DNA of 64,000 nucleotides from Paracoccus laeviglucosivorans (lineage in GTDB: Bacteria; Pseudomonadota; Alphaproteobacteria; Rhodobacterales; Rhodobacteraceae). Both the position numbers and the translations under genes were made by a program. The notes under the pieces are model-generated. The model saw nothing but the letters and a program-made list of their open reading frames with translations, was not told the origin of the DNA and made no database searches. The stretch lies in assembly GCF_900182695.1 (NCBI RefSeq), contig NZ_FXTK01000004.1, positions 1 through 64,000 of the forward strand, given 5' to 3'. This document shows, one piece after another, positions 51,552 through 60,608 of the stretch; the first letter of the stretch is position 1; every line of letters starts with the position of its first letter.

Positions 51552-52456
51552 ATCTCGGTTGCGCTTTCCGGCACCGGCAGGCGCAGCCGCACCCGTTTGA
51601 CGCGGCGGGGATCGGCCTCGATCACCTCGAACTCGGCACCGCTTTCATGCGGCACGATCTCGCCCTGAACCGGCACACGCCCTGTCAGCATGAAGATCAG
51701 GCCGCCCAGCGTGTCGATCTCATCTTCATCCTCGGCGGTCAGGCGCAGGCCCGTCTCACGCTCGACCGCTTCCAGCGGGACGCGGGACTGCATCAGCCAC
51801 TGGCCGGGCTTTTCAAGGATCATCAGGCCGTCTTCGATCTCGTCATGCTCGTCCTCGATCTCACCGATGACCTGCTCGATCAGATCCTCGATGGTCACAA
51901 GCCCGTCCACCCCGCCATATTCGTCGATGACCATCGCCATGTGGATGCGCTTTTGCTGCATCTGCTGCAGCAAGACGCCGATCGGCATCGACGGCGGCAC
52001 GTAAAGCAGGGGCCGCAGCATCGGACGCAGCATGAATTGCGGCGCGTCCGAGCCGAAGCCGTGTTTCAGCGCCAGATCTTTCAGGTGGATCAGCCCCAGC
52101 GGACTGTCCAGCGTGCCGCGAAACACCGGGATGCGCGAAAAACCGTGCTCGCGGAACATCTCGACGATTTCGGGCAGCGTCGCATTGATCGGTGCCGCAA
52201 CGATTTCCGCCTTTGGGATCGCCACATCATCGACGCGCATACGCCGCAGGTTGACCATGCCAAGCGCAGGCCCGGCCCGCTCTCCGTCCCGCTGGGCCGT
52301 GTCACCGGCCTCGCTCTCGCCGCCGCCAAAGGCGCCCAGAATGCGCCCCAGAAAGCCACGAGATTGCGGGATGTCCCGCCCGTCCCCGCTGGTTCCATCC
52401 GCCCACGAGGCAGGTTCGGCAGACACGGACGTGTCGGGACTTCGGTCGTTTGTCAT
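51548..52456 (-). CDS. corC: CorC/HlyC family CBS-domain protein
   Basis: A 302-residue soluble protein: a low-complexity N-terminus (about 1-65), two CBS domains (MRVDDVAIPKAEIVAAPINA, FSRIPVFRGTLDSPLGLIHLKDLAL and IHMAMVIDEYGGVDGLVTIEDLIEQVIG), and a C-terminal CorC_HlyC domain (LGGLIFMLTGRVPVQGE). Such proteins sit downstream of ybeY and affect magnesium/cobalt efflux or membrane protection. The ATG overlaps the ybeY stop (ATGA). The apolipoprotein N-acyltransferase lnt that often follows is absent. Confidence 0.9.
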   Translation of the reverse strand: MTNDRSPDTSVSAEPASWADGTSGDGRDIPQSRGFLGRILGAFGGGESEAGDTAQRDGERAGPALGMVNLRRMRVDDVAIPKAEIVAAPINATLPEIVEMFREHGFSRIPVFRGTLDSPLGLIHLKDLALKHGFGSDAPQFMLRPMLRPLLYVPPSMPIGVLLQQMQQKRIHMAMVIDEYGGVDGLVTIEDLIEQVIGEIEDEHDEIEDGLMILEKPGQWLMQSRVPLEAVERETGLRLTAEDEDEIDTLGGLIFMLTGRVPVQGEIVPHESGAEFEVIEADPRRVKRVRLRLPVPESATEI

Positions 52457-52968
52457 GTTTCCAGTTCCAGATAGGGATCGGGGATGCCCAGCTTGCCAAG
52501 GATCGAGCGTTCCGCATCCTCCATGGTCTCGGCGTCCTGATCGTCGATGTGATCGTAACCCGCAAGGTGCAGTATGGCATGCACCAAAAGATGGGTGGCG
52601 TGATCGGCAAAGGGTTTGCCCTGCGCTTCGGCTTCGCGCAGGCAGGTGTCATAGGAAATGGCAATGTCGCCCAATTCCTCGACATCGGGCAGGTCGGGTG
52701 CTGCGCCGGGGGCGCGGGCGTCGAATTCGATGGCAGGCCAGCTCAGGACGTTCGTAGCCTTGGGCTTGCCGCGAAATTCGGCGTTCAGCCCCGCGATACG
52801 TTCGTCATCGCAGCCCATGACCACGACCTGAAAGCCGGTCAGGCCCAGCCACTCGCCCACGCCCTGCGCGGCGCGTTCGGACATGCCCAGCAGATCGGCG
52901 TCGTCCCATCGCTCATCCTCGATCACCAGATCGACGATACCCGCGTGTTCGTCATCCGATTCAGGCAT
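52453..52968 (-). CDS. ybeY: Endoribonuclease YbeY
   Basis: A 171-residue metal-dependent RNase for rRNA maturation and ribosome quality control. The catalytic zinc motif is HLLVHAILHLAGYDH, and LNAEFRGKPKATNVLSWPA is the other conserved block. MPESDDEHAGIVDLVIED at 52968 is the start, overlapping phoH by 8 bases. The longer open frame upstream of this point is phoH in another frame. It ends in the ATGA overlap with corC. Confidence 0.95.
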   Translation of the reverse strand: MPESDDEHAGIVDLVIEDERWDDADLLGMSERAAQGVGEWLGLTGFQVVVMGCDDERIAGLNAEFRGKPKATNVLSWPAIEFDARAPGAAPDLPDVEELGDIAISYDTCLREAEAQGKPFADHATHLLVHAILHLAGYDHIDDQDAETMEDAERSILGKLGIPDPYLELET

Positions 52969-54055
52969 CGCTGCCACCCGAGGCCAGACGCGGTTCCCGG
53001 CGCGGGATGCGTTGGCCGCGTTCGTCAAACACCTCGCCGCGCGCCAAGGCCGCTTCCGCCTCGGCGTCATAGGCTTCGATGATGCGGGCGACCAGCGGGT
53101 GACGCACGACGTCCTTGGCGGTGAAATAGCTGAAGCTGATGCCCTTGACCCCTGCCAGGATTTTTTCGGCATCGGTCAGACCGGAATGGATGCCGCGCGG
53201 CAGGTCGATCTGGGTGCGGTCGCCGGTGATGACCATGCGCGACCCCTCGCCCAGACGGGTCAGGAACATCTTCATCTGCATGGTGGTGGCGTTCTGCGCC
53301 TCGTCCAGCACGACGAAGGCGTTGGCCAGTGTCCGCCCGCGCATGAAGGCCAGCGGTGCGATTTCGATGCGCTTTTCCTCCATCAGCTTCTGCATCTGCT
53401 TGCTGGGCAGGAAGTCGTTCAGCGCGTCGTAAAGCGGCTGCATGTAGGGATCGACTTTTTCCTTCATGTCGCCGGGCAGAAAACCCAGCCGCTCACCCGC
53501 CTCGACGGCGGGACGCGACAGGATGATCTTGTCGACATGGCCGCCGATCAGCATCGTCACGCCAACCGCGACCGCCAGATAGGTCTTGCCGGTGCCCGCA
53601 GGCCCGATGCCAAAGGCCAGTTCATTGGCGAACAGGTTGCGGACATATTCCTTTTGCGCGTCGGTGCGCGGCTCGACCGTTTTCTTGCGGGTGCGCAGCT
53701 CGATATGGCCGGTCTGGAACATTTCCAGCTGTTCGGCGGGCGACATCGGCTCCTGCGCCGTCTCGACCCCCATGCGAAGCGCGGCTTCGACTTCGGGCAT
53801 CTCGACGTGGCGGCCCTGTTCAAGCCGGGCGTAAAGCCCGTTCAGGACTTGCGCCGCCTCGGCCTGCGCATCGGCGGGGCCGACGACGGAAAGCAGGTTG
53901 CCCCGGCGCAGGACATGGACTTTCAACGCCTCCTCGATCCGGGCGAGGTGACGGTCATGCGGGCCGCAGAGGTCGATCAGCAGCCTGTTGTCGGGGAATT
54001 CCAGCAGGGTTTCGCCGGGGTTCGCGGTCTCGGGTGTGTTTGGGGACAGGCCCAA
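52961..54055 (-). CDS. PhoH-like ATPase (YbeZ)
   Basis: A 364-residue cytoplasmic ATPase. Walker A is GPAGTGKT, Walker B is VVLDEAQNAT, and ITGDRTQIDLPRGIHSGL is the PhoH signature. A KH-like N-terminal portion (about 20-110) precedes it, as in the YbeZ branch that partners YbeY in RNA processing. MGLSPNTPETANPGE at 54055 is the start, with a usable ATG. The 117-bp gap upstream (54056-54172) has an ATTTGC/GCAAAT inverted repeat and may hold a promoter. Confidence 0.92.
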   Translation of the reverse strand: MGLSPNTPETANPGETLLEFPDNRLLIDLCGPHDRHLARIEEALKVHVLRRGNLLSVVGPADAQAEAAQVLNGLYARLEQGRHVEMPEVEAALRMGVETAQEPMSPAEQLEMFQTGHIELRTRKKTVEPRTDAQKEYVRNLFANELAFGIGPAGTGKTYLAVAVGVTMLIGGHVDKIILSRPAVEAGERLGFLPGDMKEKVDPYMQPLYDALNDFLPSKQMQKLMEEKRIEIAPLAFMRGRTLANAFVVLDEAQNATTMQMKMFLTRLGEGSRMVITGDRTQIDLPRGIHSGLTDAEKILAGVKGISFSYFTAKDVVRHPLVARIIEAYDAEAEAALARGEVFDERGQRIPRREPRLASGGSDA

Positions 54056-54172
54056 ATTCTTCTCCGGTCAGGTCGAAATTACGGGTTTATCGTCGCAACT
54101 GCGCGGGATTCGCACAAGAGGGTCCGACCACGTGGCGCGGATTTGCGCAAAGCATGGTGCAAATATATGCAT

Positions 54173-54900
<728 letters not shown>

Positions 54901-54904
<4 letters not shown>

Positions 54905-55662
54905 CTGAAAAACAGCCCCGTCAGCAGGAAATTCGCAGCCAGAATGCCCACGGATGCCGCGACCACGGCACTGGTCGTTGCGCGCCCCACGCCTGCCGCG
55001 CCGTTGCCCGCATTCATGCCGAACCAGCAGCCCGACAGCGCGACGATGGCACCGAAAAAGCCACCCTTGACCAGCCCCGACACCACGTCCCATCTTTCCA
55101 GATAGGCCCAGCTGTTCGCGATATAGGTGGCCGAGTTGAACCCAAGCGCGTTCACCCCAACCAGCCAGCCGCCCATGATGCCGATCACATCGCCCACGCC
55201 GACCAGCACAGGCACGCACAGGATCGCGGCCCACAGGCGCGGTGATACCAGCCAGCGCATCGGGTCGGTCGAAAGCGTCACCAGCGCGTCGATCTGTTCG
55301 GTGACGCGCATCGTGCCCAGTTCCGCCGCGATGGCCGATGCCACGCGCGCCGCAACCATCAGCCCGCCCAGCACCGGGCCAAGTTCGCGAGCCATGCCGA
55401 TGGCGACGATGGCCGGAACCACGTCCGACGCCTGAAACCGTGCGCCGCCGGAATGGATCTGCAAGGCCAGCGCCGCGCCGGTGAACAGCGCGGTCAGCCC
55501 CACGACCGGCAAGGACAGCCAACCGATATGCAGGATCTGCCGCGCCAGCTCAGCAGGATGGCTGCCCACCCCCACCAGACCGCGCGCGGCAAAGATCGAC
55601 ACCCGGCCCAGATTTCGGGTCAGCGCGATGCTGGCCCGTCCGATCAGCCGGATGGGGTTCAC
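54901..55662 (-). CDS. mlaE: ABC transporter permease, MlaE type
   Basis: A 253-residue membrane protein with five to six helices and the MlaE signature: MARELGPVLGGLMVAARVASAIAAELGTMRVTEQIDAL, broken here to MARELGPVL, SAIAAELGTMRV and TEQIDAL. FGMNAGNGAAGVGRATTSAVV is the conserved C-terminal block. Start is GTG, overlapping the alr stop (GTGA). The family moves lipids between inner and outer membranes in complex with MCE proteins. Confidence 0.9.
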
Positions 55663-56690
55663 AGATAAGTCCGCGGGTAGCGTTGCCCCAACGAGGTCAG
55701 GATTTCATAGCCGATGGTGCCCGACCGCTCGGCCAGCGCATCGACGCCCTGCCGCGCGTTCAGGATTTCCAGCGATACCGGGATGTCGGGCAGGTCGGTC
55801 ACATCGACCGTGATCAGGTCCATCGAGATGCGACCGATCACCGGGCAGGCCCGATCCCCCGCCCAAAGCTGCAGATCGCCGCCGCGTGCCAACGCGCGTG
55901 CCAGCCCGTCGGCATAGCCCGCAGCAACCGTGGCCACCCGCGACGGGCGCGTCGCGGTCCAGCTATAGCCGTAGCCCACCGATTCACCGACCCGCACCTC
56001 GCGCGTCTGGATAATGGGCAGGGCCAGCGTGACAACGGGCTGCGCATCCGCAAAGGGCAGACCGCCATACATGCCGACACCCAGCCGCACGAGGTCAAAG
56101 TGATAATCCACCCCCAGCAGCGTGCCGCCCGTGGCTGCCAGCGAAAGCGGCGCGGTCACGCCTTGGGTCATGGTGCGGAACGCGGCAAGCTGGCCCGCAT
56201 TTGCCGCATGTTCGGGTTCGTCGGCGCAGGCCAGATGCGACATGACCAGCAAAGGCTCCGCGGCCAGCGCCTCGGTCCGCACGGCGGCCCATTCGCCCGG
56301 CTCAAAGCCCAAACGGTTCATGCCGCTGTCAAGCTGGATGCCGAACGGCCCGCGTGGCCGCAATGCGCGGTCACGGAAGAATTGCGCGGGGCTGTTCAGC
56401 AACGGGATCAGCCCGGTCAGATCTTCGCCCTCCATATGCCCCGACAGCACGAAAATTTGCGCATCATCGGGCAGATGCTGGCGGATCGTGCGCCCTTCGG
56501 ACGCAAGCGCCACGAAGAAATCGCGCGCGCCCGCCTGATACAGCGCAGGTGCCACGCGCACCGCACCCAGACCGTAGGCGTCGGCCTTGACCACGGCCCC
56601 CGGACGCGCATCGGGTGCGCGCTCTGCAAGGGTCTTGAAATTGGCCTGAATGGCCGAAAGATCGATGATGAGTCCCATGCCCAGCGGCAT
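55659..56690 (-). CDS. alr: Alanine racemase
   Basis: A 343-residue PLP racemase giving D-alanine for peptidoglycan. The PLP Lys is in AVVKADAYGLGA, the Tyr base region is SVGYGYSWTA, and VIGRISMDLITVDVTD and VLSGHMEGEDL are conserved. ATG at 56690 is chosen (MPLGMGLIIDL), with ATG at 56678 nearly as good; no strong ribosome-binding site separates them. The stop overlaps mlaE, so wall synthesis and lipid transport genes are coupled. It is divergent from pccB across 144 bp holding TTTGC repeats. Confidence 0.92.
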   Translation of the reverse strand: MPLGMGLIIDLSAIQANFKTLAERAPDARPGAVVKADAYGLGAVRVAPALYQAGARDFFVALASEGRTIRQHLPDDAQIFVLSGHMEGEDLTGLIPLLNSPAQFFRDRALRPRGPFGIQLDSGMNRLGFEPGEWAAVRTEALAAEPLLVMSHLACADEPEHAANAGQLAAFRTMTQGVTAPLSLAATGGTLLGVDYHFDLVRLGVGMYGGLPFADAQPVVTLALPIIQTREVRVGESVGYGYSWTATRPSRVATVAAGYADGLARALARGGDLQLWAGDRACPVIGRISMDLITVDVTDLPDIPVSLEILNARQGVDALAERSGTIGYEILTSLGQRYPRTYL

Positions 56691-56718
56691 GGCCCCTGCC
56701 CCGGCTTTCGTCAAGAGC

Positions 56719-56766
56719 TTTGCAGTTTTGCCATTTGCAGCAATTTGCGATTGCGGTGTTTGCAAA
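56719..56766. promoter_or_regulatory. TTTGC repeat array, possible PccR/ScfR operator
   Basis: TTTGCAG (56719), TTTGCC (56727), TTTGCAG (56734) and TTTGCGA (56744) precede a perfect palindrome TTTGCAAA (56759-56766), 69 bp before the pccB ATG. In Rhodobacter sphaeroides the propionyl-CoA regulator PccR recognises TTTGCAAA repeats. The regulator gene itself is not in the window. Confidence 0.5.
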
Positions 56767-56834
56767 TTTTCGCATTTCCGCTTTCCGCGCTGCAGCGCGC
56801 GCTTTAACCTGCACCAAACGCTGGAGGAGACCAC

Positions 56835-58367
56835 ATGAAGGACATCCTTGGAGAACTTGAAGCCCGCCGCCGCGACGCACGTCTGGGTGGAGGGCAGCGT
56901 CGCATCGACGCCCAGCACGCCCGCGGCAAACTGACAGCGCGCGAACGGCTGGAGCTTTTGCTGGACGAAGGTTCCTTCGAGGAATTCGACATGTTCGTGC
57001 GCCACCGCTCGACCGATTTCGGGATCGATGCGGACCGGCCCTATGGCGACGGCGTGGTGACCGGCTGGGGCACGATCAACGGGCGTCTGGTCTATGTGTT
57101 TTCGCAGGATTTCACCGTATTCGGCGGGTCATTGTCCGAAACCCACGCGCAGAAAATCTGCAAGATCATGGACATGGCACTGCAAAACGGAGCGCCGGTC
57201 ATCGGCCTGAACGATTCGGGCGGCGCACGCATTCAGGAAGGCGTGGCTTCGCTTGCAGGTTATGCCGATGTGTTCCAGCGCAACGTGCTGGCATCCGGCG
57301 TGGTGCCGCAGATTTCGGTCATCATGGGGCCATGCGCCGGCGGCGCGGTCTATTCGCCCGCCATGACCGACTTCATCTTTATGGTGAAAGACAGCAGCTA
57401 TATGTTCGTGACCGGCCCCGATGTGGTCAAGACGGTGACGAACGAGGTGGTGACGGCGGAACAATTGGGCGGCGCGTCCACGCATACGAAGAAATCCTCG
57501 GTTGCGGATGGCGCGTTCGAAAACGACGTTGAGGCGATGACCGAGGTGCGCCGTCTGGTCGATCTGCTGCCGCTGAACAACCGCGAAAAGGCCCCGACCC
57601 GGCCATTCTTTGACGATCCGCAGCGGGTGGAACCCAGTCTTGATACGCTGATCCCCGATAACCCCAACCAGCCCTATGACATGAAGGAACTGATCCTGAA
57701 GGTCGCGGATGAAGGCGATTTCTACGAGATCCAAAAGGATTTCGCTGCCAACATCATCACCGGCTTCATCCGGCTGGAGGGTCAGACCGTTGGCGTCGTC
57801 GCGAACCAGCCCATGGTGCTGGCGGGCTGTCTGGACATCGATTCCAGCCGCAAAGCCGCGCGGTTCGTGCGCTTCTGCGATGCGTTCGAAATTCCGATCC
57901 TGACGCTGGTCGATGTGCCGGGCTTCCTGCCGGGGACCGATCAGGAATATGGCGGCGTCATCAAGCACGGCGCGAAACTGCTGTTTGCCTATGGCGAGGC
58001 GACGGTCCCCAAGGTCACGGTCATCACCCGCAAGGCCTATGGCGGGGCGTATGACGTGATGTCGTCGAAACATTTGCGCGGTGATTTCAACTATGCGTGG
58101 CCCACGGCGGAAATCGCAGTGATGGGGGCCAAGGGCGCGGTCGAAATCCTTTATCGCAGCGAACTTGGCGATGCCGAAAAGATCGCCGCCCGCACCAAGG
58201 ATTATGAAAATCGCTTTGCCAACCCCTTCGTCGCTGCCGAAAAGGGCTTCATCGATGAGGTGATCCAGCCCCGCTCGACCCGCCGCCGCGTGGCGCGCGC
58301 TTTCGCCAGCCTGCGCGGCAAGCGTCTGACGAACCCATGGAAAAAACACGATAATATCCCGCTTTGA
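56835..58367 (+). CDS. pccB: Propionyl-CoA carboxylase beta subunit
   Basis: A 510-residue carboxyltransferase that moves the carboxyl group from biotin to propionyl-CoA, giving methylmalonyl-Co[24 protein letters not shown] and [20 protein letters not shown] (acyl-CoA oxyanion loops) and [15 protein letters not shown] (biotin-binding) are intact. [20 protein letters not shown] is the standard N-terminus. ATG at 56835 follows TGGAGGAG. The alpha subunit is 2.2 kb downstream on the same strand, after small genes. It feeds propionate or ethylmalonyl-CoA pathway carbon into succinyl-CoA. Confidence 0.96.
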   Translation: MKDILGELEARRRDARLGGGQRRIDAQHARGKLTARERLELLLDEGSFEEFDMFVRHRSTDFGIDADRPYGDGVVTGWGTINGRLVYVFSQDFTVFGGSLSETHAQKICKIMDMALQNGAPVIGLNDSGGARIQEGVASLAGYADVFQRNVLASGVVPQISVIMGPCAGGAVYSPAMTDFIFMVKDSSYMFVTGPDVVKTVTNEVVTAEQLGGASTHTKKSSVADGAFENDVEAMTEVRRLVDLLPLNNREKAPTRPFFDDPQRVEPSLDTLIPDNPNQPYDMKELILKVADEGDFYEIQKDFAANIITGFIRLEGQTVGVVANQPMVLAGCLDIDSSRKAARFVRFCDAFEIPILTLVDVPGFLPGTDQEYGGVIKHGAKLLFAYGEATVPKVTVITRKAYGGAYDVMSSKHLRGDFNYAWPTAEIAVMGAKGAVEILYRSELGDAEKIAARTKDYENRFANPFVAAEKGFIDEVIQPRSTRRRVARAFASLRGKRLTNPWKKHDNIPL

Positions 58368-58377
58368 TCATTGACCC

Positions 58378-59031
58378 ATGCCCGACATCCGCCTGTCCGC
58401 CGCATTCCTGACCCTGAGCTGCCTTGCCCCGCCCGCCGGGGCCGAGGTTGTCGTGGGCATGGCGATCAAACTGCCCTCGGGGGCAGAGGCGCAATGGATC
58501 GAGACGCGGCAGGACGATTCCGGCGGCAACGGACTGACCTATCGGTTTCGCTTCGTGATGCCCGATCTGGCGCAGCGCGTGCCTTCGACCAGCGGCCCTG
58601 CATCCGAGACGGACGATGTGCTTGAGGAAGGTGGTTCGGTCGATATCGACACAGAAACCGGCGACGTGACGATCAGCGGCGCGCCCGCTGCCGTCGAACC
58701 CGATGCCGACGTCACGATCTCGACCAGCGATGCAGGCGATGCCGAAGCGGATGCCGACGAAGCCGAGGCGGATGCGATGCTGGACGACCCGGCCCTGCCC
58801 GCCGCGCCCGATGTTCTGGCCAAGGATCCCGTTCACGAAGATGTGGTCTGGCTATGCGAAAACTGGGTGCTGCCGCGCGTCGTTGGCGGCACGCCCCGCC
58901 CCGGCCAGATCGTCATCAGCATATCGGATAAGGAAGTGCCCTTTGGCGCCTATGACCCCGATGCGCTTCAGCTTTTCGAGGCGTTTCGCCTGCCCGCCGA
59001 TCGCGACAGCTGCCAATGGGAGCCTTGGTGA
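58378..59031 (+). CDS. Secreted acidic protein (DUF6497-like) between pcc genes
   Basis: A 217-residue protein with a signal peptide (residues 1-22, ending PPAGA before EVVVG). A short domain (AQWIETRQDDSGGNGLTYRFRFVMPDL) comes next, then a long acidic Ala/Asp/Glu linker (about 95-135). The C-terminal domain has two cysteines (VVWLCENWVLPRV and DRDSCQWEPW). Likely periplasmic with a disulfide. It begins 10 bp after pccB with no obvious ribosome-binding site, so it may be coupled. A DUF6497 label is remembered, not verified. Confidence 0.65.
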   Translation: MPDIRLSAAFLTLSCLAPPAGAEVVVGMAIKLPSGAEAQWIETRQDDSGGNGLTYRFRFVMPDLAQRVPSTSGPASETDDVLEEGGSVDIDTETGDVTISGAPAAVEPDADVTISTSDAGDAEADADEAEADAMLDDPALPAAPDVLAKDPVHEDVVWLCENWVLPRVVGGTPRPGQIVISISDKEVPFGAYDPDALQLFEAFRLPADRDSCQWEPW

Positions 59032-59174
59032 TGGCAGAATTCCGCGCTGATGCAAGGCTGCCACAGGCAAGGACGGGCCGCAGCCGCGCAGGCGGGGTTG
59101 CCTGTGCCATTTCTGCCCGTATGTCTATGATTTCGCCTCGGTCGCATAACGCGGCCGAATCTCAACCGAGCAGT

Positions 59175-59192
59175 CGGGACTTTGCAGTCCCG
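59175..59192 (+). repeat. Leader hairpin before the small lipoprotein gene
   Basis: CGGGACT (59175-59181) and AGTCCCG (59186-59192) form a perfect 7-bp stem with loop TTGC, just upstream of the AGGAG site. It lies in the 181-bp gap (59032-59212), which holds no other gene I can see. Confidence 0.45.
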
Positions 59193-59212
59193 TCCCACAG
59201 GAGCACGACACA

Positions 59213-59350
59213 ATGTCGAAGAAACTCGCCCTCGCACTCGTCCTCGTCGGCCTCGCAGCAGCTTGCGCCAAGAAAGAACCGGAAGTCGTCGCCCCGGCTC
59301 CGGTCGTTTCGCCCGAACCCGTCTTCCAAGGCAAATACGGCGCCAACTAA
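59213..59350 (+). CDS. 45-residue lipoprotein
   Basis: ATG at 59213 follows AGGAG and encodes MSKKLALALVLVGLAAACAK with lipobox LAAAC (Cys18). A short Pro/Val/Ala mature part (KKEPEVVAPAPVV) ends VFQGKYGAN. It resembles very small entericidin-like or hypothetical lipoproteins but no family is assigned. The YGAN end and lack of a globular domain suggest a short surface or periplasmic tail. A GC-rich hairpin (GCGCGGGC/GCCCGCGC) lies in the 93-bp gap after it. Confidence 0.65.
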   Translation: MSKKLALALVLVGLAAACAKKEPEVVAPAPVVSPEPVFQGKYGAN

Positions 59351-59443
59351 GCCGTTTGCCGAGCGCGGGCTGCGTGGCGGCCCGCGCCCATCGCGCCCGC
59401 CCCGACCCGCGCTTGAACACTGCATTCAAGAACGGGGCACGAC

Positions 59444-59857
59444 ATGCTGAAGCATCGCGGCTTTCCGGGCCGCCTTCCCGGAACAGATTTCCAATTCACC
59501 ATCCGCCGCGCCAATAAAAAGGGCGCCACACCTATCGTCAGACGCGAGCGCTTTCGCGACCGCAAGGCCCCCGACAAGCGCGCCGATGCAGGCTTCATGG
59601 CGGCCCTGATCCAGTGCTTCGGCGATGAGCCGTTCGAGCGCGGCAATCTTGACGCCGGACGGCTGTCCTGGCTGATCGGCCGCGAGGTCCAGCCGGTCGG
59701 AAAACTGAACCCCACCGATTACGAACAGATGTTGCGCGTGGACATGAAACGCGCCGAGGCAAGCTTTCCCGAACTCTTTGCCGCAGAGCCCGAACAATTC
59801 GACTGGGACGATGTCGATTGGGGCGATGACGACGACTGGGACGAGGACGAAGATTGA
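59444..59857 (+). CDS. Unknown protein with acidic C-terminus
   Basis: A 137-residue cytoplasmic-looking protein. The N-terminus is basic (PIVRRERFRDRKAPDKRADAG in part), a middle helix region reads LIQCFGDEPFERGNLDAGRLSWLIGRE, and the last 20 residues are almost all Asp/Trp/Glu (FDWDDVDWGDDDDWDEDED). The ATG follows only a weak ribosome-binding site. No homologous family is recognised. It sits between the pccB and pccA subunit genes; its role there is unknown. Confidence 0.5.
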   Translation: MLKHRGFPGRLPGTDFQFTIRRANKKGATPIVRRERFRDRKAPDKRADAGFMAALIQCFGDEPFERGNLDAGRLSWLIGREVQPVGKLNPTDYEQMLRVDMKRAEASFPELFAAEPEQFDWDDVDWGDDDDWDEDED

Positions 59858-59987
59858 TGGGCGGATTGCCGCGTAGCCTTGCATTTTCACATCGTTGTCA
59901 GTTTCTTCTGACAAATCACCGTGCAATATTGCCTGCATCGTCACAACTCGCGGCCCGTCTGCGGGCGCATAAAACAGGCAAAGAGCT

Positions 59988-60233
59988 ATGCAAAAATCCG
60001 TCATCCTCCGTCTCTCTGGCGCCGTCCTTCTGGTCGCTGGCCTTGCCGCTTGTGAAAGCAACGGCTACGGCGGCTCGACCCTGTCGCCGGACGCGCAACG
60101 CGCAGCTGGCGGCGCGCTGGCAGGTGCGGCTGTCGCCAAGATCATCGACGGCGATGTGGGCACCGGTGCCCTTATCGGTGCGGCTGGCGGCGCCCTGTGC
60201 GACGACGCCGGCGTTTGCCAGCGTCGCTACTGA
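59988..60233 (+). CDS. Glycine-zipper lipoprotein (first of tandem pair)
   Basis: An 81-residue lipoprotein. The lipobox is LAAC (Cys22) after MQKSVILRLSGAVLLVAGLA. The mature part has a glycine zipper (AAGGALAGAAVAKIIDG, GTGALIGAAGGALCDDAGVC) and ends CQRRY. Two cysteines, six apart, near the end could pair. It shares the GAxxGALCxDxxxCQ end with the next gene at 60300, so the two are tandem paralogues. Likely an outer-membrane-associated structural protein. Confidence 0.75.
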   Translation: MQKSVILRLSGAVLLVAGLAACESNGYGGSTLSPDAQRAAGGALAGAAVAKIIDGDVGTGALIGAAGGALCDDAGVCQRRY

Positions 60234-60299
60234 TCCCTGCAACCGGATCGACCGTCGCGCGTTTCAACCGCAGATGGTCGATCATAAGGAAATCGCAAG

Positions 60300-60512
60300 A
60301 TGTCCAAGAAGCTTATCCTTGTTCTGGGCCTCGGGCTCACCGGCCTTGCAGGCTGCACCCAAGGCATCAACCCGACCGACACCGACCGCGCGCTTATCGG
60401 TGCGGGCACGGGTGCGGTCATCGCTGACCTGTCGGGCCACAGCGCCATCAAAGGCGCAGCCGTCGGCGCTGCCGCTGGCGCGCTTTGCAACGACGTGCGT
60501 CTGTGCCAGTGA
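60300..60512 (+). CDS. Glycine-zipper lipoprotein (second of tandem pair)
   Basis: A 70-residue lipoprotein with signal MSKKLILVLGLGLTGLAGCT; Cys19 is the lipidation site. The glycine-zipper body (ALIGAGTGAVIADLSG, AAVGAAAGALCNDVRLCQ) and terminal GALCxDxxLCQ match the gene at 59988. AAGGA precedes the ATG, and a GATCGACC/GGTCGATC hairpin (60246-60253/60276-60283) spans the spacer between the paralogues. A terminator follows, so this pair is transcribed apart from pccA. Confidence 0.78.
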   Translation: MSKKLILVLGLGLTGLAGCTQGINPTDTDRALIGAGTGAVIADLSGHSAIKGAAVGAAAGALCNDVRLCQ

Positions 60513-60548
60513 TCTGACCGGCGCATCACGCGCGGTCACGTCTTCAAG

Positions 60549-60579
60549 CCGTCCCGGTCATGCACCGGGGCGGTTTTTT
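60549..60579 (+). terminator. Rho-independent terminator after the lipoprotein pair
   Basis: CCGTCCCGGT (60549-60558) and ACCGGGGCGG (60564-60573), one wobble pair, loop CATGC, followed by T6. It ends the lipoprotein transcript 29 bases before pccA. Confidence 0.85.
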
Positions 60580-60608
60580 CATGTCTGAATAGCTATGGAG
60601 GAAGCAGC

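Noticed and set aside
59032..59212. Open frame continuing through the gap after the DUF6497-like gene
   Set aside because: The frame starting at 59016 encodes no credible protein and is cut by the real lipoprotein start at 59213. The gap is treated as regulatory, with one hairpin.
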